Shown piece after piece: positions 8,908-17,522 of a DNA stretch of 40,087 nucleotides. The DNA comes from an uncultured Flavobacteriales bacterium (GTDB taxonomy: Bacteria; Bacteroidota; Bacteroidia; Flavobacteriales_E; Vicingaceae), in assembly GCA_913048175.1 (NCBI GenBank), contig CAJWVX010000013.1, forward strand, positions 1 to 40,087, given 5' to 3'. The notes beneath the pieces were generated by a model. The model saw nothing but the letters and a program-made list of their open reading frames with translations, searched no databases and was not told the origin of the DNA. The first letter of the stretch is position 1; each line of letters starts with the position of its first letter. Both the position numbers and the translations under genes were made by a program.

Positions 8908-9583
8908 TTCTGTTTTGTTGCCTGATTTATAATCAGTTTTCTAAACCAATCTATTTAAAAGTATTAATAATTAATTTGATTTACGACTAGGGTTGAAGGT
9001 TTTAGTGAAACGTTTATTTAACGGTAGAATAAAACAAGTTAATGGTGTTTAATCTGAAAAAGAGAGATTAAAACTTATAATTGGAGGGTTTTAGTTTGGA
9101 AGGATTGATCTATGCCTCAAAATGTTTTAAAAAACATTATAAAATCGAAAATCGGTACTACCTTTAGTAGAGAACATAATATAGCTAACGAAAATGCTTT
9201 TCATAAATATTGGATGTTTATGGTGAAGTATTTTAACGAATTTTTTGTCTTAAAAAAAACAACGTTGAGTTTTTATGTCACTCTGAGCTGAGCCGAAGAG
9301 TTGATAAAGTGATAAACCAATGTTTTTTTAGAAAAAGGATTTAATCTAAAGTTTTTTCGCCATCGCTCTTATAAAGTATGCGCAGAATTGGGTTTTGAAT
9401 GAGTTCGTTTAATGACTGTGCTATGATTTTATATACAGTGTTATGCTTTCTTTTTATTTAGTCTGTATTTTTTAAGTTTCAATAGCTCAATTCTTATATT
9501 CCTAATTATCAAAATAAAAATCCACTTAAAGAGTTTTTTTAGAGGGAAAGTTTAGTATTTTCTTCTAATTAAGGTTCTTAATA
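8908..9583. other. 676-base stretch without a convincing gene
   Basis: The stretch holds a small inverted repeat at 8922-8936 (CTGATT, three bases, AATCAG), which may be an operator for the gene ending at 7606. It also holds a 59-codon open frame (9112-9291, plus strand) that I do not believe, and a dispersed-repeat-like element around 9275-9305. No tRNA, terminator or recognisable coding remnant was seen. Together with the GC-rich START gene next to it, it looks like accessory sequence. Confidence 0.5.
9275..9305. repeat. dispersed intergenic repeat-like element
   Basis: The core GTCACTCTGAGCTGAGCCGA continues into AGAGTTGA and contains the inverted arms ACTCT (9280-9284) and AGAGT (9297-9301). 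Sequences of this form recur between genes in many Bacteroidota genomes; only one copy is in this window, so the repeat status rests on general knowledge. Confidence 0.4.
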
Positions 9584-10174
9584 TTAGTGGTTTTTCATGA
9601 AGTTATTGAGTGCCCGCATGGTTTTTAGTGACCAACCTTTTTGGATAATGTTTTTTATGAAACCGGGTATGCTACCACCTGGATCAACTTGGACCATTAC
9701 CTCAAGATGTGTTTCTTTTTCACTTACTTGATCAAGAGTAAAGACGCAGGTTGGCAATACTCCCCGAACTAGATCAGATTTCACCGGGTAGTCAGGGTGT
9801 TCTATAGAGGTTACTTTGATTACTGTTCTGTTCTTTTGTTGATGCAACGATTTCTCTAATGTCTGCTCAAATACATAATCACGGTTGCTAACCGGCCACG
9901 CCAAATCATAGGCTTCATAGCTCAACCATTTGCCTTCATCGGGGGTACCTGCAATAAGAATATCTTCTGCTATACGCTCTACCCATTTCATGCGAGCCTC
10001 GGGGTCGCAAACTGCATTTGATATTTCATCTACACCATAGGCCAAAGTACTGGTGCCGCGAAACATTCTTATTTCTCCCGGTATATCCTTACTTTCTGTA
10101 ATTGCCCTCGGGCTAACCGGAAGTCTCGGTTCTAGTGGTTTCTCATCTATCTTTATCCAATTGATTTCTTTCAT
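9584..10174 (-). CDS. START-domain lipid-binding protein
   Basis: The 196-residue product fits the START (StAR-related lipid transfer) fold. It has a YEAYDLAWPVSNRDYVF segment, where the WPVSNRD part is the family's conserved block, a basic strand with VIKVTSIEHPDYPV, and a terminal PGGSIPGFIKN loop before the long C-terminal helix. No signal peptide, so cytoplasmic. START proteins hold a hydrophobic ligand in a cavity; the ligand is unknown. By my count it is about 42 percent GC over 574 bases, against roughly 28-35 percent in lines sampled from the next gene, with codons such as CCC, CGG and GGG that neighbours rarely use. This suggests recent transfer. It stands alone, not in an operon. 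Confidence 0.82.
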   Translation of the reverse strand: MKEINWIKIDEKPLEPRLPVSPRAITESKDIPGEIRMFRGTSTLAYGVDEISNAVCDPEARMKWVERIAEDILIAGTPDEGKWLSYEAYDLAWPVSNRDYVFEQTLEKSLHQQKNRTVIKVTSIEHPDYPVKSDLVRGVLPTCVFTLDQVSEKETHLEVMVQVDPGGSIPGFIKNIIQKGWSLKTMRALNNFMKNH

Positions 10175-10294
10175 ATAAAAGTATATTATTCTGTTTAATT
10201 AAGCATAACGTTCTTGTTAGAAACGGTTCAATGTTTTTTACATGTTGTTAAACGAAATTATCATTTTTTAAGGAGAAAGTCAAGTCTTTGAAGT

Positions 10295-11443
10295 CTACTG
10301 CTCCAAAGCAAAATCGATGTAAGTATAAAAATCTGTTGGGTGATGGTTATGTAAATCGGGGCCTCTTTTATGACCAAGCCTCACGATTATAATTTCCTTT
10401 TCAGGAATCATAATGATGAACTGACCTAAGATTCCTCTAGAGTAAAAGACTTCAAGTCCCTTGTAGTTATTCATCCACATTTGGTATCCATAAAAATCTA
10501 CAGGAATTCCATCTCTATCTTTTAAATAAAAGGCTGGAGTTGAGGAGGCTTTTACATAGGCTTCACTAATTATACGATGTTTGTTCCATAGGCCTTTATT
10601 GAGATACAGTTGTCCAATTCTTGCAAAATCTCTAGCGTTTGAGTAAAAACAGCAATACGCTTTTTCTCGTCCATATTTTTTATCTAAACTCCATAAAGCA
10701 GGGTTTTTAGCACCAATTGGTTGCCATACTTTTTTACTCATGTAGTCAGAAATTGTAGTTCCTGTTACTTCTTCCAAAATGAGTGAAAGAATAATGGTAT
10801 TACCTCCCAAGTATACCCAGTTTTTCCCTGGAACTTCAGATACAGAGTAGTCATCATTTAACTCTTTAATATCTGTTCCGTAATATGCTTTTGCCATATG
10901 ACCGAATGGACTGTTGTAACTTTCATCAAAGTTGATCCCCGAACTCATTGTTAAGAGGTGTTTAATAGTTAGTTCTGGGGTTTCCTTATATTGTGGTAAA
11001 TAATCAGATACAGGATCATCAACACTGTTTATTTTGCCTTCATCAATAGCAATACCTATTAATAGACCAATAAATGTTTTTGCCATTGAAAAAGAATTGG
11101 TTTTAGAATTCTCATTGTAAATCCCCCAATATTTTTCATATATGATTTTATCACTTTTTACAATTAAGAAAGCGGCAGGATCAAATGATTCTATTTCAGA
11201 TAGTAATTCTTTGTTTTCTGTTTCGTTGTAATTGTTGTCAAATACCCAAGGTTGTTGATTGCCTACTTCAACAGACCTACTTTCAAAAAAAGCATGTTCA
11301 TCTATAGTTGGGCCACTATTTCCTATTAAATAAGTAGAAGATATTCCTTTAAATAAATGAGAGTTTCCTGATATAATAGCTAATAAATAAGCCACTACTA
11401 GTGTTGCAATAATTATTAGTAGTGTCTTCTTTAGTATTTTCAT
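10295..11443 (-). CDS. serine hydrolase of the class C beta-lactamase family
   Basis: The 382-residue protein has an N-terminal membrane anchor or signal segment (LLIIIATLVVAYLLAIISG) followed by a beta-lactamase-fold domain. The catalytic SxxK tetrad is SMAK in TNSFSMAKTFIGLLIG, and the conserved LLTMSSGIN segment follows at the usual distance. The second catalytic tyrosine is probably in WVYLGGNT. The domain runs to the C-terminus without additions. The family includes penicillin-binding esterases and D-aminopeptidases; nothing shows it is a true beta-lactamase. It starts four bases after the lipB stop, so it is probably the last gene of the isomerase-lipB operon. Extracytoplasmic. Confidence 0.88.
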   Translation of the reverse strand: MKILKKTLLIIIATLVVAYLLAIISGNSHLFKGISSTYLIGNSGPTIDEHAFFESRSVEVGNQQPWVFDNNYNETENKELLSEIESFDPAAFLIVKSDKIIYEKYWGIYNENSKTNSFSMAKTFIGLLIGIAIDEGKINSVDDPVSDYLPQYKETPELTIKHLLTMSSGINFDESYNSPFGHMAKAYYGTDIKELNDDYSVSEVPGKNWVYLGGNTIILSLILEEVTGTTISDYMSKKVWQPIGAKNPALWSLDKKYGREKAYCCFYSNARDFARIGQLYLNKGLWNKHRIISEAYVKASSTPAFYLKDRDGIPVDFYGYQMWMNNYKGLEVFYSRGILGQFIIMIPEKEIIIVRLGHKRGPDLHNHHPTDFYTYIDFALEQ

Positions 11444-11447
11444 TGAA

Positions 11448-12146
11448 TCAGATAAATTCAGCCTTAAAAAGCTGAGCGAAGTGTTTCTTTAATTTTTGTT
11501 TTACTTCCTCTACGTCAACTTCTCGGTTTAGTTCCTTCTGAAGAGAAGTAACTTGTTTATCGGCAATACCACAAGGAACAATATTGTTAAAGTAATCCAA
11601 ATCAGCATTTACATTAAATGCAAAGCCATGCATGGTTACCCATCTACTACAGCGAACTCCCATAGCAGAAATCTTACGTGCTTTAAGTGGATTGTCAGAA
11701 TCTAACCAAACTCCAGTAAAGCCTTCAGATCGTCCGGCTTCTATACCATATTCGGCAAGTGTTAGGATAATCATTTCTTCTAAAAAACGAAGGTATTTGT
11801 GAATGTCGGTAAAGAATTTGTCTAAATCCAAGATGGGATATCCAACAATCTGTCCTGGGCCATGGTAGGTAATATCACCGCCTCTATTTATTTTGTAATA
11901 AGTAGCTCCTTTTTGCTTTAACAAAGCCTCTGAAAGTAATAAATGACTTTCATCTCCACTTTTTCCTAGAGTGTAAACATGAGGATGCTCACAAAATATA
12001 AGATGGTTTTTGGTTTCTGTTATTGTTTTTTCAGCTCGTCTATTCTCAATTTTAGCATTAACATTCGCTCTAAAAATCTCCTCTTGAAAATCCCAAGCTT
12101 CTTTGTAATCTATTAATCCTAAATCTTGGAAGTGAATATTTTTCAT
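11448..12146 (-). CDS. lipB: octanoyltransferase LipB
   Basis: The 232-residue enzyme transfers octanoyl from acyl carrier protein to lipoyl domains, the first step of lipoate synthesis. The signature RGGDITYHGPGQ spans residues 88-99. The catalytic Cys192 lies in VPCGIADK and the catalytic Lys158 in ARKISAMG; all are intact. The frame is open 18 codons further upstream, but the ATG at 12146 gives the standard LipB beginning (MKNIHFQDLGLIDYKEAW). It lies 95 bases downstream of the isomerase gene and four bases ahead of the serine hydrolase, on the same strand. Confidence 0.97.
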   Translation of the reverse strand: MKNIHFQDLGLIDYKEAWDFQEEIFRANVNAKIENRRAEKTITETKNHLIFCEHPHVYTLGKSGDESHLLLSEALLKQKGATYYKINRGGDITYHGPGQIVGYPILDLDKFFTDIHKYLRFLEEMIILTLAEYGIEAGRSEGFTGVWLDSDNPLKARKISAMGVRCSRWVTMHGFAFNVNADLDYFNNIVPCGIADKQVTSLQKELNREVDVEEVKQKLKKHFAQLFKAEFI

Positions 12147-12241
12147 CTGTAACGTTTTTGCTCGATTTGTGTAAAATTGCAGAGCAATTCTGTAAATCAA
12201 TTACGAGATTGCTTCGTGCTTTGCAAAAAAAAACGGATGCA

Positions 12242-13225
12242 CTATATTTTAGCCAACTCACCTTTTAAGTAAGTAATTACATCAACTTCAGTAATGTCAA
12301 CACCATTTTTCATTCCTAAAAAGTAAGAAATCCAATCTCCTAAATGAATTAGATAGAGTGATTTTTCTAACTGAGAATTTCCTTTAGAATATATTTCTAG
12401 AATTGTTGAGGTGTATTTTTCAAAAATAGTTTTGTTAACTTCCATTCTTTTTTGAGTTCGGAAATAATCATCCTCATTTCTCAAAATAACAACCGCTAAA
12501 TCTTCGTTTTTTGTTCTCCAACCAACTAATTCGTTATGGTTCATTTCTGGTATCACATGATGCCAACAAAGCATTTTAGCGTTTTCGTTTATTTGTTGTC
12601 TAAATCTAACAGCAACACCTTCATAGTTTGCATCAGCATAAATTACAGGAATTTTACCAACTAATTTTTCAGTAATTGCTTTAGCTTCATTGATTATGTT
12701 TTTTTCTTCTGAATTAATTGTAGAAACAGCATTATTAAATTGATCAACACAATTATTACGAATTACTTTGTAGTGATTTAACATATAAAATAACGTAGGA
12801 AAAGCCAATCCAAAAGCTGCTCTTGGAGGGTTTCCTCCAGGAATTACAATATGGTTGTATTTTTTCGATTTGGCTATTTCTTCTAACTTTCCGCCAGAAG
12901 TAATACACGCTATAGCAGCTCCTTTTGCTTCAGCTTGTTCTAACATTTCTAAACTTTCTTCAGTATTACCTGAATAAGAACAGCAAATAACTAAAGTGTT
13001 TTCATTTACAAAAGCTGGAATTTTATAGTCTTTGTTAATTGTAATAGGACAATTTGCATCCTGAGCAACAACTTGAGCAATAATAGTTCCGCCAATACCA
13101 GAGCCACCAAGTCCACAAATTAAAACGTTCTCTACCTTTCCAGAGAAAGCTGAAAGCATTGTAGATTCACTAATTTTTATAGACTCTGTAATGTGTTTTG
13201 TGAAATGTTCAATTAATCCTTTCAT
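12242..13225 (-). CDS. bifunctional phosphoglucose/phosphomannose isomerase
   Basis: The 327-residue cytoplasmic protein contains tandem SIS domains. ICGLGGSGIGG (residues 37-46) and CCSYSGNTEESLEML bind the sugar phosphate, and the PRAAFG segment is specific to the PGI/PMI family. The late motifs IPEMNHNELVGW and HLGDWISYFLG carry the catalytic glutamate and histidine. It interconverts glucose 6-phosphate with fructose 6-phosphate and mannose 6-phosphate with fructose 6-phosphate. Family assignment is firm; dual activity is from knowledge of the family. It is the first gene of the operon with lipB and divergent from the glycosyltransferase at 13362. Confidence 0.9.
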   Translation of the reverse strand: MKGLIEHFTKHITESIKISESTMLSAFSGKVENVLICGLGGSGIGGTIIAQVVAQDANCPITINKDYKIPAFVNENTLVICCSYSGNTEESLEMLEQAEAKGAAIACITSGGKLEEIAKSKKYNHIVIPGGNPPRAAFGLAFPTLFYMLNHYKVIRNNCVDQFNNAVSTINSEEKNIINEAKAITEKLVGKIPVIYADANYEGVAVRFRQQINENAKMLCWHHVIPEMNHNELVGWRTKNEDLAVVILRNEDDYFRTQKRMEVNKTIFEKYTSTILEIYSKGNSQLEKSLYLIHLGDWISYFLGMKNGVDITEVDVITYLKGELAKI

Positions 13226-13334
13226 CAGTAATTATTAGTTTAGGAACGTAAAAATAAGAAAATAGATGGAAATATTTCAATAGAAATATAGCAGTTATAG
13301 AGCTTATAAATAATTATCAGCCGAAATTTTCGGT

Positions 13335-13342
13335 TATATTTG
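13335..13342 (+). promoter_or_regulatory. -7 box for the glycosyltransferase gene
   Basis: TATATTTG is an exact TAnnTTTG match. No clear -33 TTG lies 17-23 bases upstream. A small inverted repeat (CCGAAA, four bases, TTTCGG region at 13321-13333) overlaps the spacer and may be an operator. Confidence 0.5.
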
Positions 13343-13361
13343 TTTCTTGGAATCTTTAAAG

Positions 13362-14339
13362 GTGAAAATATTAGTTATTCGATTTAGTTCAATTGGAGAT
13401 ATTGTGTTAACAACTCCTATTTTAAGATGTTTAAAAGAGCAGTTAAAAGGTAATGTGGAGCTTCATTTTTTAACAAAGAAGCAATACATTAAAGTGTTAT
13501 TGCATAACCCGTACATTTCTAAAATTTATACAATAGAAAAAAGTACCAATGAAGTTATTGAGGATTTGAAACTTGAAAAATTTGATTATATAGTTGATTT
13601 ACATAAGAATCTTCGCTCAAGAAGAGTTATTAGAACACTTAAAGTATTGTCTTTTAGTTTTGATAAACTCAACATAGAAAAATGGTTATTGACTAATTTT
13701 AAAATTAACAGATTACCAAAAATTCATATTGTAGATCGATATTTTAGAGCAGTTAAATCTTTCGGTATTTTAAATGACGAAAAAGGGTTAGATTATTTTA
13801 TAGCCTCGGATGATAGGGTGGATATTTCTGATTTGCCAGATACTTATCAAAATGGGTATGTTGCTATAGCAATTGGAGGTCAGCATGAAGGGAAAAAGTT
13901 GCCGAAAAATAAATTAATTGAAACATGTAAAAAGATTAAATATCCTATTGTTTTGCTTGGAGGAAAGGAGGATCACTCTGTTGGAGAAGCAATAGTAAAT
14001 GAAGCAGATGGGCATATATTTAATGCTTGTGGAAAATTTTCAATTAACGAATCTGCATCATTATTAGAGCAGTCAAACTGCGTGGTTACGCATGATACAG
14101 GGTTGATGCATATTGCTGCAGCCTTTAAGAAAAAAGTTGTTTCAATATGGGGATGTACCTCTCCAGATTTTGGAATGTATCCTTATTTAGCTGATCCAAG
14201 TTCGGTTATAATTGAACCGAATCATCTTACAAAAAGACCTTGTTCCAAGTTGGGTGATAAATGCAGTTATGGCAATTTTAAATGTGCTAAAGAGATAGAT
14301 ATCTCTTCGATTATAGAAGCGGTTAATAAACTGTATTAA
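13362..14339 (+). CDS. glycosyltransferase family 9 (ADP-heptose:LPS heptosyltransferase-like)
   Basis: The product begins MKILVIRFSSIGDIVLTTPI, the classic start of GT9 heptosyltransferases. I therefore use the GTG at 13362 (325 residues) rather than the TTG at 13347, which lies only four bases after a -7 box. Later segments IAIGGQHEGKKLP, IVLLGGKEDHSVGEAI, THDTGLMHIAAAFKKKVVSIWG and CSKLGDKCSYGNFKC match the nucleotide-sugar binding half. Family members transfer heptose or a related sugar to lipopolysaccharide core on the inner face of the inner membrane. Acceptor and exact sugar are unknown; Bacteroidota often use this family on non-heptose cores. Single-gene unit. Confidence 0.9.
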   Translation: MKILVIRFSSIGDIVLTTPILRCLKEQLKGNVELHFLTKKQYIKVLLHNPYISKIYTIEKSTNEVIEDLKLEKFDYIVDLHKNLRSRRVIRTLKVLSFSFDKLNIEKWLLTNFKINRLPKIHIVDRYFRAVKSFGILNDEKGLDYFIASDDRVDISDLPDTYQNGYVAIAIGGQHEGKKLPKNKLIETCKKIKYPIVLLGGKEDHSVGEAIVNEADGHIFNACGKFSINESASLLEQSNCVVTHDTGLMHIAAAFKKKVVSIWGCTSPDFGMYPYLADPSSVIIEPNHLTKRPCSKLGDKCSYGNFKCAKEIDISSIIEAVNKLY

Positions 14340-14381
14340 AAAGTAAAATTATATTTTCAGCTTTTTTAAGTCAACCAATTT

Positions 14382-15749
14382 TTATTCATTAGAAATCATT
14401 ATTTTCTTAGTTACAGTCTCAGAATTTGTTGTAAATTTAAGAATGTACTGACCACTATATAACGATCTAGTATCAAAATTCGTAATAGTACTTCCTTGGT
14501 AAATTATTGATTTTTGAATCGATTTTCCAGTAATATCAAAAAGCTCAACATTAATATTTTGTTTCACGAGTGAATTAAACTGTAGTACAATAAATTCGTT
14601 TGCAGGGTTTGGGTAAACATTAATTTCAACATTATTCAATAAATTTTCTTTAACAGATACTGTTGAAGTGTATGTTGTAGTTCCGCCAGGAACAAAATTT
14701 ACAGTTGAAACATTATATACTCCATAGAAAGTTGGGCCAACAACATAGGGGTAGGCAGAATTCCAGTTAGCGTCTACAGTTGCAAAATAGCAATAGGTTC
14801 CGGTTGGGTATTCTGGTGTTACACAAAATCTTCCGTTATGCTCATCTAAATAATCTTGGTTTGATGGTGTTGTAAACTCGTAATCTTCTTTAAAATAACC
14901 TAAAAAGTAAGTTGCATTAACAGTTGGACCTGAACTAACAGCATTTCCATCAGGATCTGTTGTTCTTGTTGTGATACTTCTTAGCGAGTAACTAGATTTT
15001 ATTCTGGTAACTCCTCCAGTTCCATCAGTATTTGTAAAGCCATAAGCACCATAGATTGGAAAACCATCATAAGCAAAACCAATTAGTGGAGAATGTTGAT
15101 TGGCATCGATAGCATATAAGCCGTCTGCATCATAAGTATTACAAATAGTTGAAAGCACATTTAAATCTAATTTGAAAGCACTAGGGTTTTGATGGTGGTG
15201 GTAGTTACCCATTGCAGGGTGACCTTTAGAGCAGTCAAAGCCACCCATTTCAGCAGGTATAGCATCTCTATTCCAATCTTGAGTTGATCCTGGTCCGCCA
15301 GGGCAAGGAGCGTTTCCGGGGCCGCCACACAATGCATTAGTACTTGGATTCCAAGAAACACCATCCGCATAATTAAATAATGCTGTTCCATTTATAAAAA
15401 CACCGATATTTCCCATACCACCTTCAGTAAGTGTTCCAGTATTTTCAATAGGGTTTAGGGGTACTTTAAAAATTGAATTTTGAGCAGTTGCAGTTGATGG
15501 GTTTCCATCTAAAAAAGGTCCTGTAACATACGAAGGAATACCAGTTGCCGATATATATGCGTAGTTTGCATTATATTGAACGGCTTGCACATTTACTAAG
15601 TCAGCATCATTAATTGGTGTAGAATTCCCACTAACATAATGTCTGCCAGTTACTGTTGTATTTTGTAGCCATGAAGTTACGGCAGGTCCTTGAGCTTTAA
15701 GTGCTAATTCTGAAAGTATAACAAAGACTAAGAGTAATGTTTTTTTCAT
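14382..15749 (-). CDS. YHYH-domain protein with type IX secretion sorting domain
   Basis: The 455-residue product has a signal peptide ending LALKAQ. The central region (about residues 105-340) fits the YHYH family: MGNIGVFINGTALFNYADG, the histidine cluster YHHH at 183-186 in GNYHHHQNPSAF, FPIYGAYGF, and LDEHNGRFCVTPEYPTGTYC. The C-terminal 80 residues form a T9SS type A sorting domain (VEINVYPNPANEFIVLQFN, later TRSLYSGQYILKF), so the protein is exported to the cell surface. The His-rich core could bind metal, but its function is not established. It lies 71 bases downstream of the MbnH-like peroxidase gene on the same strand and probably belongs to that operon. Confidence 0.86.
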   Translation of the reverse strand: MKKTLLLVFVILSELALKAQGPAVTSWLQNTTVTGRHYVSGNSTPINDADLVNVQAVQYNANYAYISATGIPSYVTGPFLDGNPSTATAQNSIFKVPLNPIENTGTLTEGGMGNIGVFINGTALFNYADGVSWNPSTNALCGGPGNAPCPGGPGSTQDWNRDAIPAEMGGFDCSKGHPAMGNYHHHQNPSAFKLDLNVLSTICNTYDADGLYAIDANQHSPLIGFAYDGFPIYGAYGFTNTDGTGGVTRIKSSYSLRSITTRTTDPDGNAVSSGPTVNATYFLGYFKEDYEFTTPSNQDYLDEHNGRFCVTPEYPTGTYCYFATVDANWNSAYPYVVGPTFYGVYNVSTVNFVPGGTTTYTSTVSVKENLLNNVEINVYPNPANEFIVLQFNSLVKQNINVELFDITGKSIQKSIIYQGSTITNFDTRSLYSGQYILKFTTNSETVTKKIMISNE

Positions 15750-15820
15750 GTTTTTCGTTTTAGTTAAATATCATTTTCTTACTTAGACGGAATATAAGAT
15801 TGAAGGTTTAATGACCGCTC

Positions 15821-16873
15821 TTATTTTTTTTCGGTTGAAGGGAAATAGAATTTTCTAGGGAAAGCATTTTTTTTGTTAAACAGAAAATTTTTGTCCGTTA
15901 ACGTAAGTAGAAAAGAGGTTAAGTCTACTTTTTGGTTTGATGACAGAGATATGGAGTTTCCTAAATGTTTTGATACTGTTTTTGATGGAAATACTTTAGT
16001 TGTGTAGTGTTTTAAGACTTCGGATAAGTTTTTAAAACGACCATCATGCATGTATGGATGAGAAAACTCAATATTTCTTAATGTAGGTACTTTAAATTTT
16101 AAAGAATCGTTTGGGTTTTTAGTAATGTTATACCTCCCATAATCTAATAAAACACTATCTAACGGTATTCCATTGTTTTCGAATTTACCATTCGTGAAAA
16201 ATGGTTCTGTGTGGCAGCTTGAACATTCTTTTTTAAAAAGTTGATAGCCATTTTCTTCTTGTAATGTAAAATTGGCTGCTTTTCTCATGACACTATCATA
16301 TTTTGAGTTACATGAAATTAAGGTAAGTTCAAATTGTGAAATAGCTTTTAGTAAATATTCTCCTGTTATAGCACTATCTTTAAAAGTTTGATAAAATCGT
16401 TTGACATAATCAGTTGACTTTGTGAGTTTAAGAATAACATTATTAATGTTTTCACCCATTTCTGCTGGATGGCTTATTGGAGCAAGTGCCTGAAAATCTA
16501 AGTGACTAACAGCTCCATCCCACATAAAGGAATTATGCCAAGCTAAATTCATTAACGAGGGTGAGTTTCTATTTCCAATACTATCATTGATACCATGACT
16601 TAGTTTATGATCAACATGAGTGAAGGCAGTATAGGATAGGTGACAATTACTGCAAGAAATAGAGCTGTCTTTTGATAATATAGGGTCGTAAAAAAGTTTT
16701 CTTCCTAAATCAATTCCTTCCTGGGTTAATGGGTTTTTTTCAAAATTGTAAACTGGTTTTGGCCAATATTCTGGATATTTTATTTTAACAGGAGTAGTTG
16801 TATAAGGAAAGTACATTGCTGATCCAAAAAAAGCAAACACACTTAAAAATGCTATTATATTATTTTTATTCAC
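15821..16873 (-). CDS. mbnH: MbnH/MauG-type di-haem cytochrome c peroxidase
   Basis: The 350-residue product has an N-terminal signal or anchor segment (residues 5-20) and two haem c sites, CSNCH (74-78) and CSSCH (217-221). Segments NSPSLMNLAWHNSFMWDGA and FSHPYMHDGRFKNLSEVL are typical of the CCP/MauG family. It starts with GTG at 16873 and overlaps the end of the MbnP gene by eight bases, which implies translational coupling. In the characterised pair MbnH oxidises a tryptophan of MbnP to kynurenine; pairing here makes MbnH more likely than a stand-alone peroxidase. Periplasmic. The subtype call rests mainly on gene context. Confidence 0.85.
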   Translation of the reverse strand: MNKNNIIAFLSVFAFFGSAMYFPYTTTPVKIKYPEYWPKPVYNFEKNPLTQEGIDLGRKLFYDPILSKDSSISCSNCHLSYTAFTHVDHKLSHGINDSIGNRNSPSLMNLAWHNSFMWDGAVSHLDFQALAPISHPAEMGENINNVILKLTKSTDYVKRFYQTFKDSAITGEYLLKAISQFELTLISCNSKYDSVMRKAANFTLQEENGYQLFKKECSSCHTEPFFTNGKFENNGIPLDSVLLDYGRYNITKNPNDSLKFKVPTLRNIEFSHPYMHDGRFKNLSEVLKHYTTKVFPSKTVSKHLGNSISLSSNQKVDLTSFLLTLTDKNFLFNKKNAFPRKFYFPSTEKK

Positions 16874-17522
16874 TAATAGAAAATAAAGTTGATAACAGGA
16901 TAGATAATTGTTGAGCTTCTTTTCCTGGACTCATTATTTTGTGGGTTTTGGTTAAGTCTATTTGATTTAAAAAATCAGTAATATTCAATCCAATATTTAA
17001 GCGGTTTCTATTAGTTGTTTGTAGTTTAATCTTCTGAACTGTTTGGAAAGGTGGGGCATAGCCCCCTAAATGGAATTCAAAAGGAAAGGGACTACTTGTT
17101 CCTTCTAATTTAAAATTAATATAACCGCTATTCCAAGCCCAGTACATTCCTTTAGTGGGATCTAGGTCTCCACCCATAACTCCATCTGTATTTGTTAAAC
17201 TGTCTGTTCCTAATAAGAATTGTACTTCATCAAATTCAATACTTTTGAGTAAGATAAATGTAAAAGACTGTGATTTTTGCTTAGAGATGTCAACAAGATG
17301 ATAGCTTTTTTTTTCTGTCCAAACGATTTCACCTTCTTTTAGAAGATTAAAATTACTAAGATAAAATTTGAGTTTATCAATAGATAAAGAGTCATTAGTA
17401 TTGACTGAGGTGGAGATATTAATGAGGATATCATTGGTCGCTTTTTGACCAATCGAAATTGAATAATTAGCTAGAAAAATAAAAATAAATAACCACTTTA
17501 ATATTTTTAGTTGTCCAATCAA
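16866..17522 (-). CDS. mbnP: MbnP family copper-binding protein
   Basis: The 218-residue exported protein has a signal peptide ending SIGQ at residue 26. It contains the family core GGDLDPTKGMYWAWNSGY (Trp128, Trp130) and FEFHLGGY (His151). In characterised MbnP a tryptophan is converted to kynurenine by MbnH and helps bind copper; the WAW pair is the candidate here, though I cannot say which one. The start is TTG at 17522, whose bases overlap the TGA of the pyrophosphatase gene (TTGA). No ATG or GTG gives a signal peptide, so TTG is well supported. It is followed by the MbnH gene with an eight-base overlap. Confidence 0.88.
   Translation of the reverse strand: MIGQLKILKWLFIFIFLANYSISIGQKATNDILINISTSVNTNDSLSIDKLKFYLSNFNLLKEGEIVWTEKKSYHLVDISKQKSQSFTFILLKSIEFDEVQFLLGTDSLTNTDGVMGGDLDPTKGMYWAWNSGYINFKLEGTSSPFPFEFHLGGYAPPFQTVQKIKLQTTNRNRLNIGLNITDFLNQIDLTKTHKIMSPGKEAQQLSILLSTLFSISE

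Noticed and set aside
9112-9291. 59-codon plus-strand open frame beginning MPQNVLKNII
   Set aside because: Its end lies inside the dispersed-repeat-like element, it has no ribosome site or family pattern I recognise, and such a length is expected by chance in AT-rich DNA.
9440-10209. Nine-base inverted copies GTTATGCTT (9440-9448) and AAGCATAAC (10201-10209) flanking the START gene, resembling integron attC ends
   Set aside because: About one such nine-base pair is expected by chance over a stretch of this size, the sites lack the full attC layout and no integrase gene is near.
11448-12200. Longer LipB start at 12200
   Set aside because: The extra 18 residues are not family-like, and ATG 12146 gives the standard N-terminus.
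14341-14381. Possible terminator between the glycosyltransferase and YHYH genes
   Set aside because: The spacer is AT-rich with no GC-containing stem.
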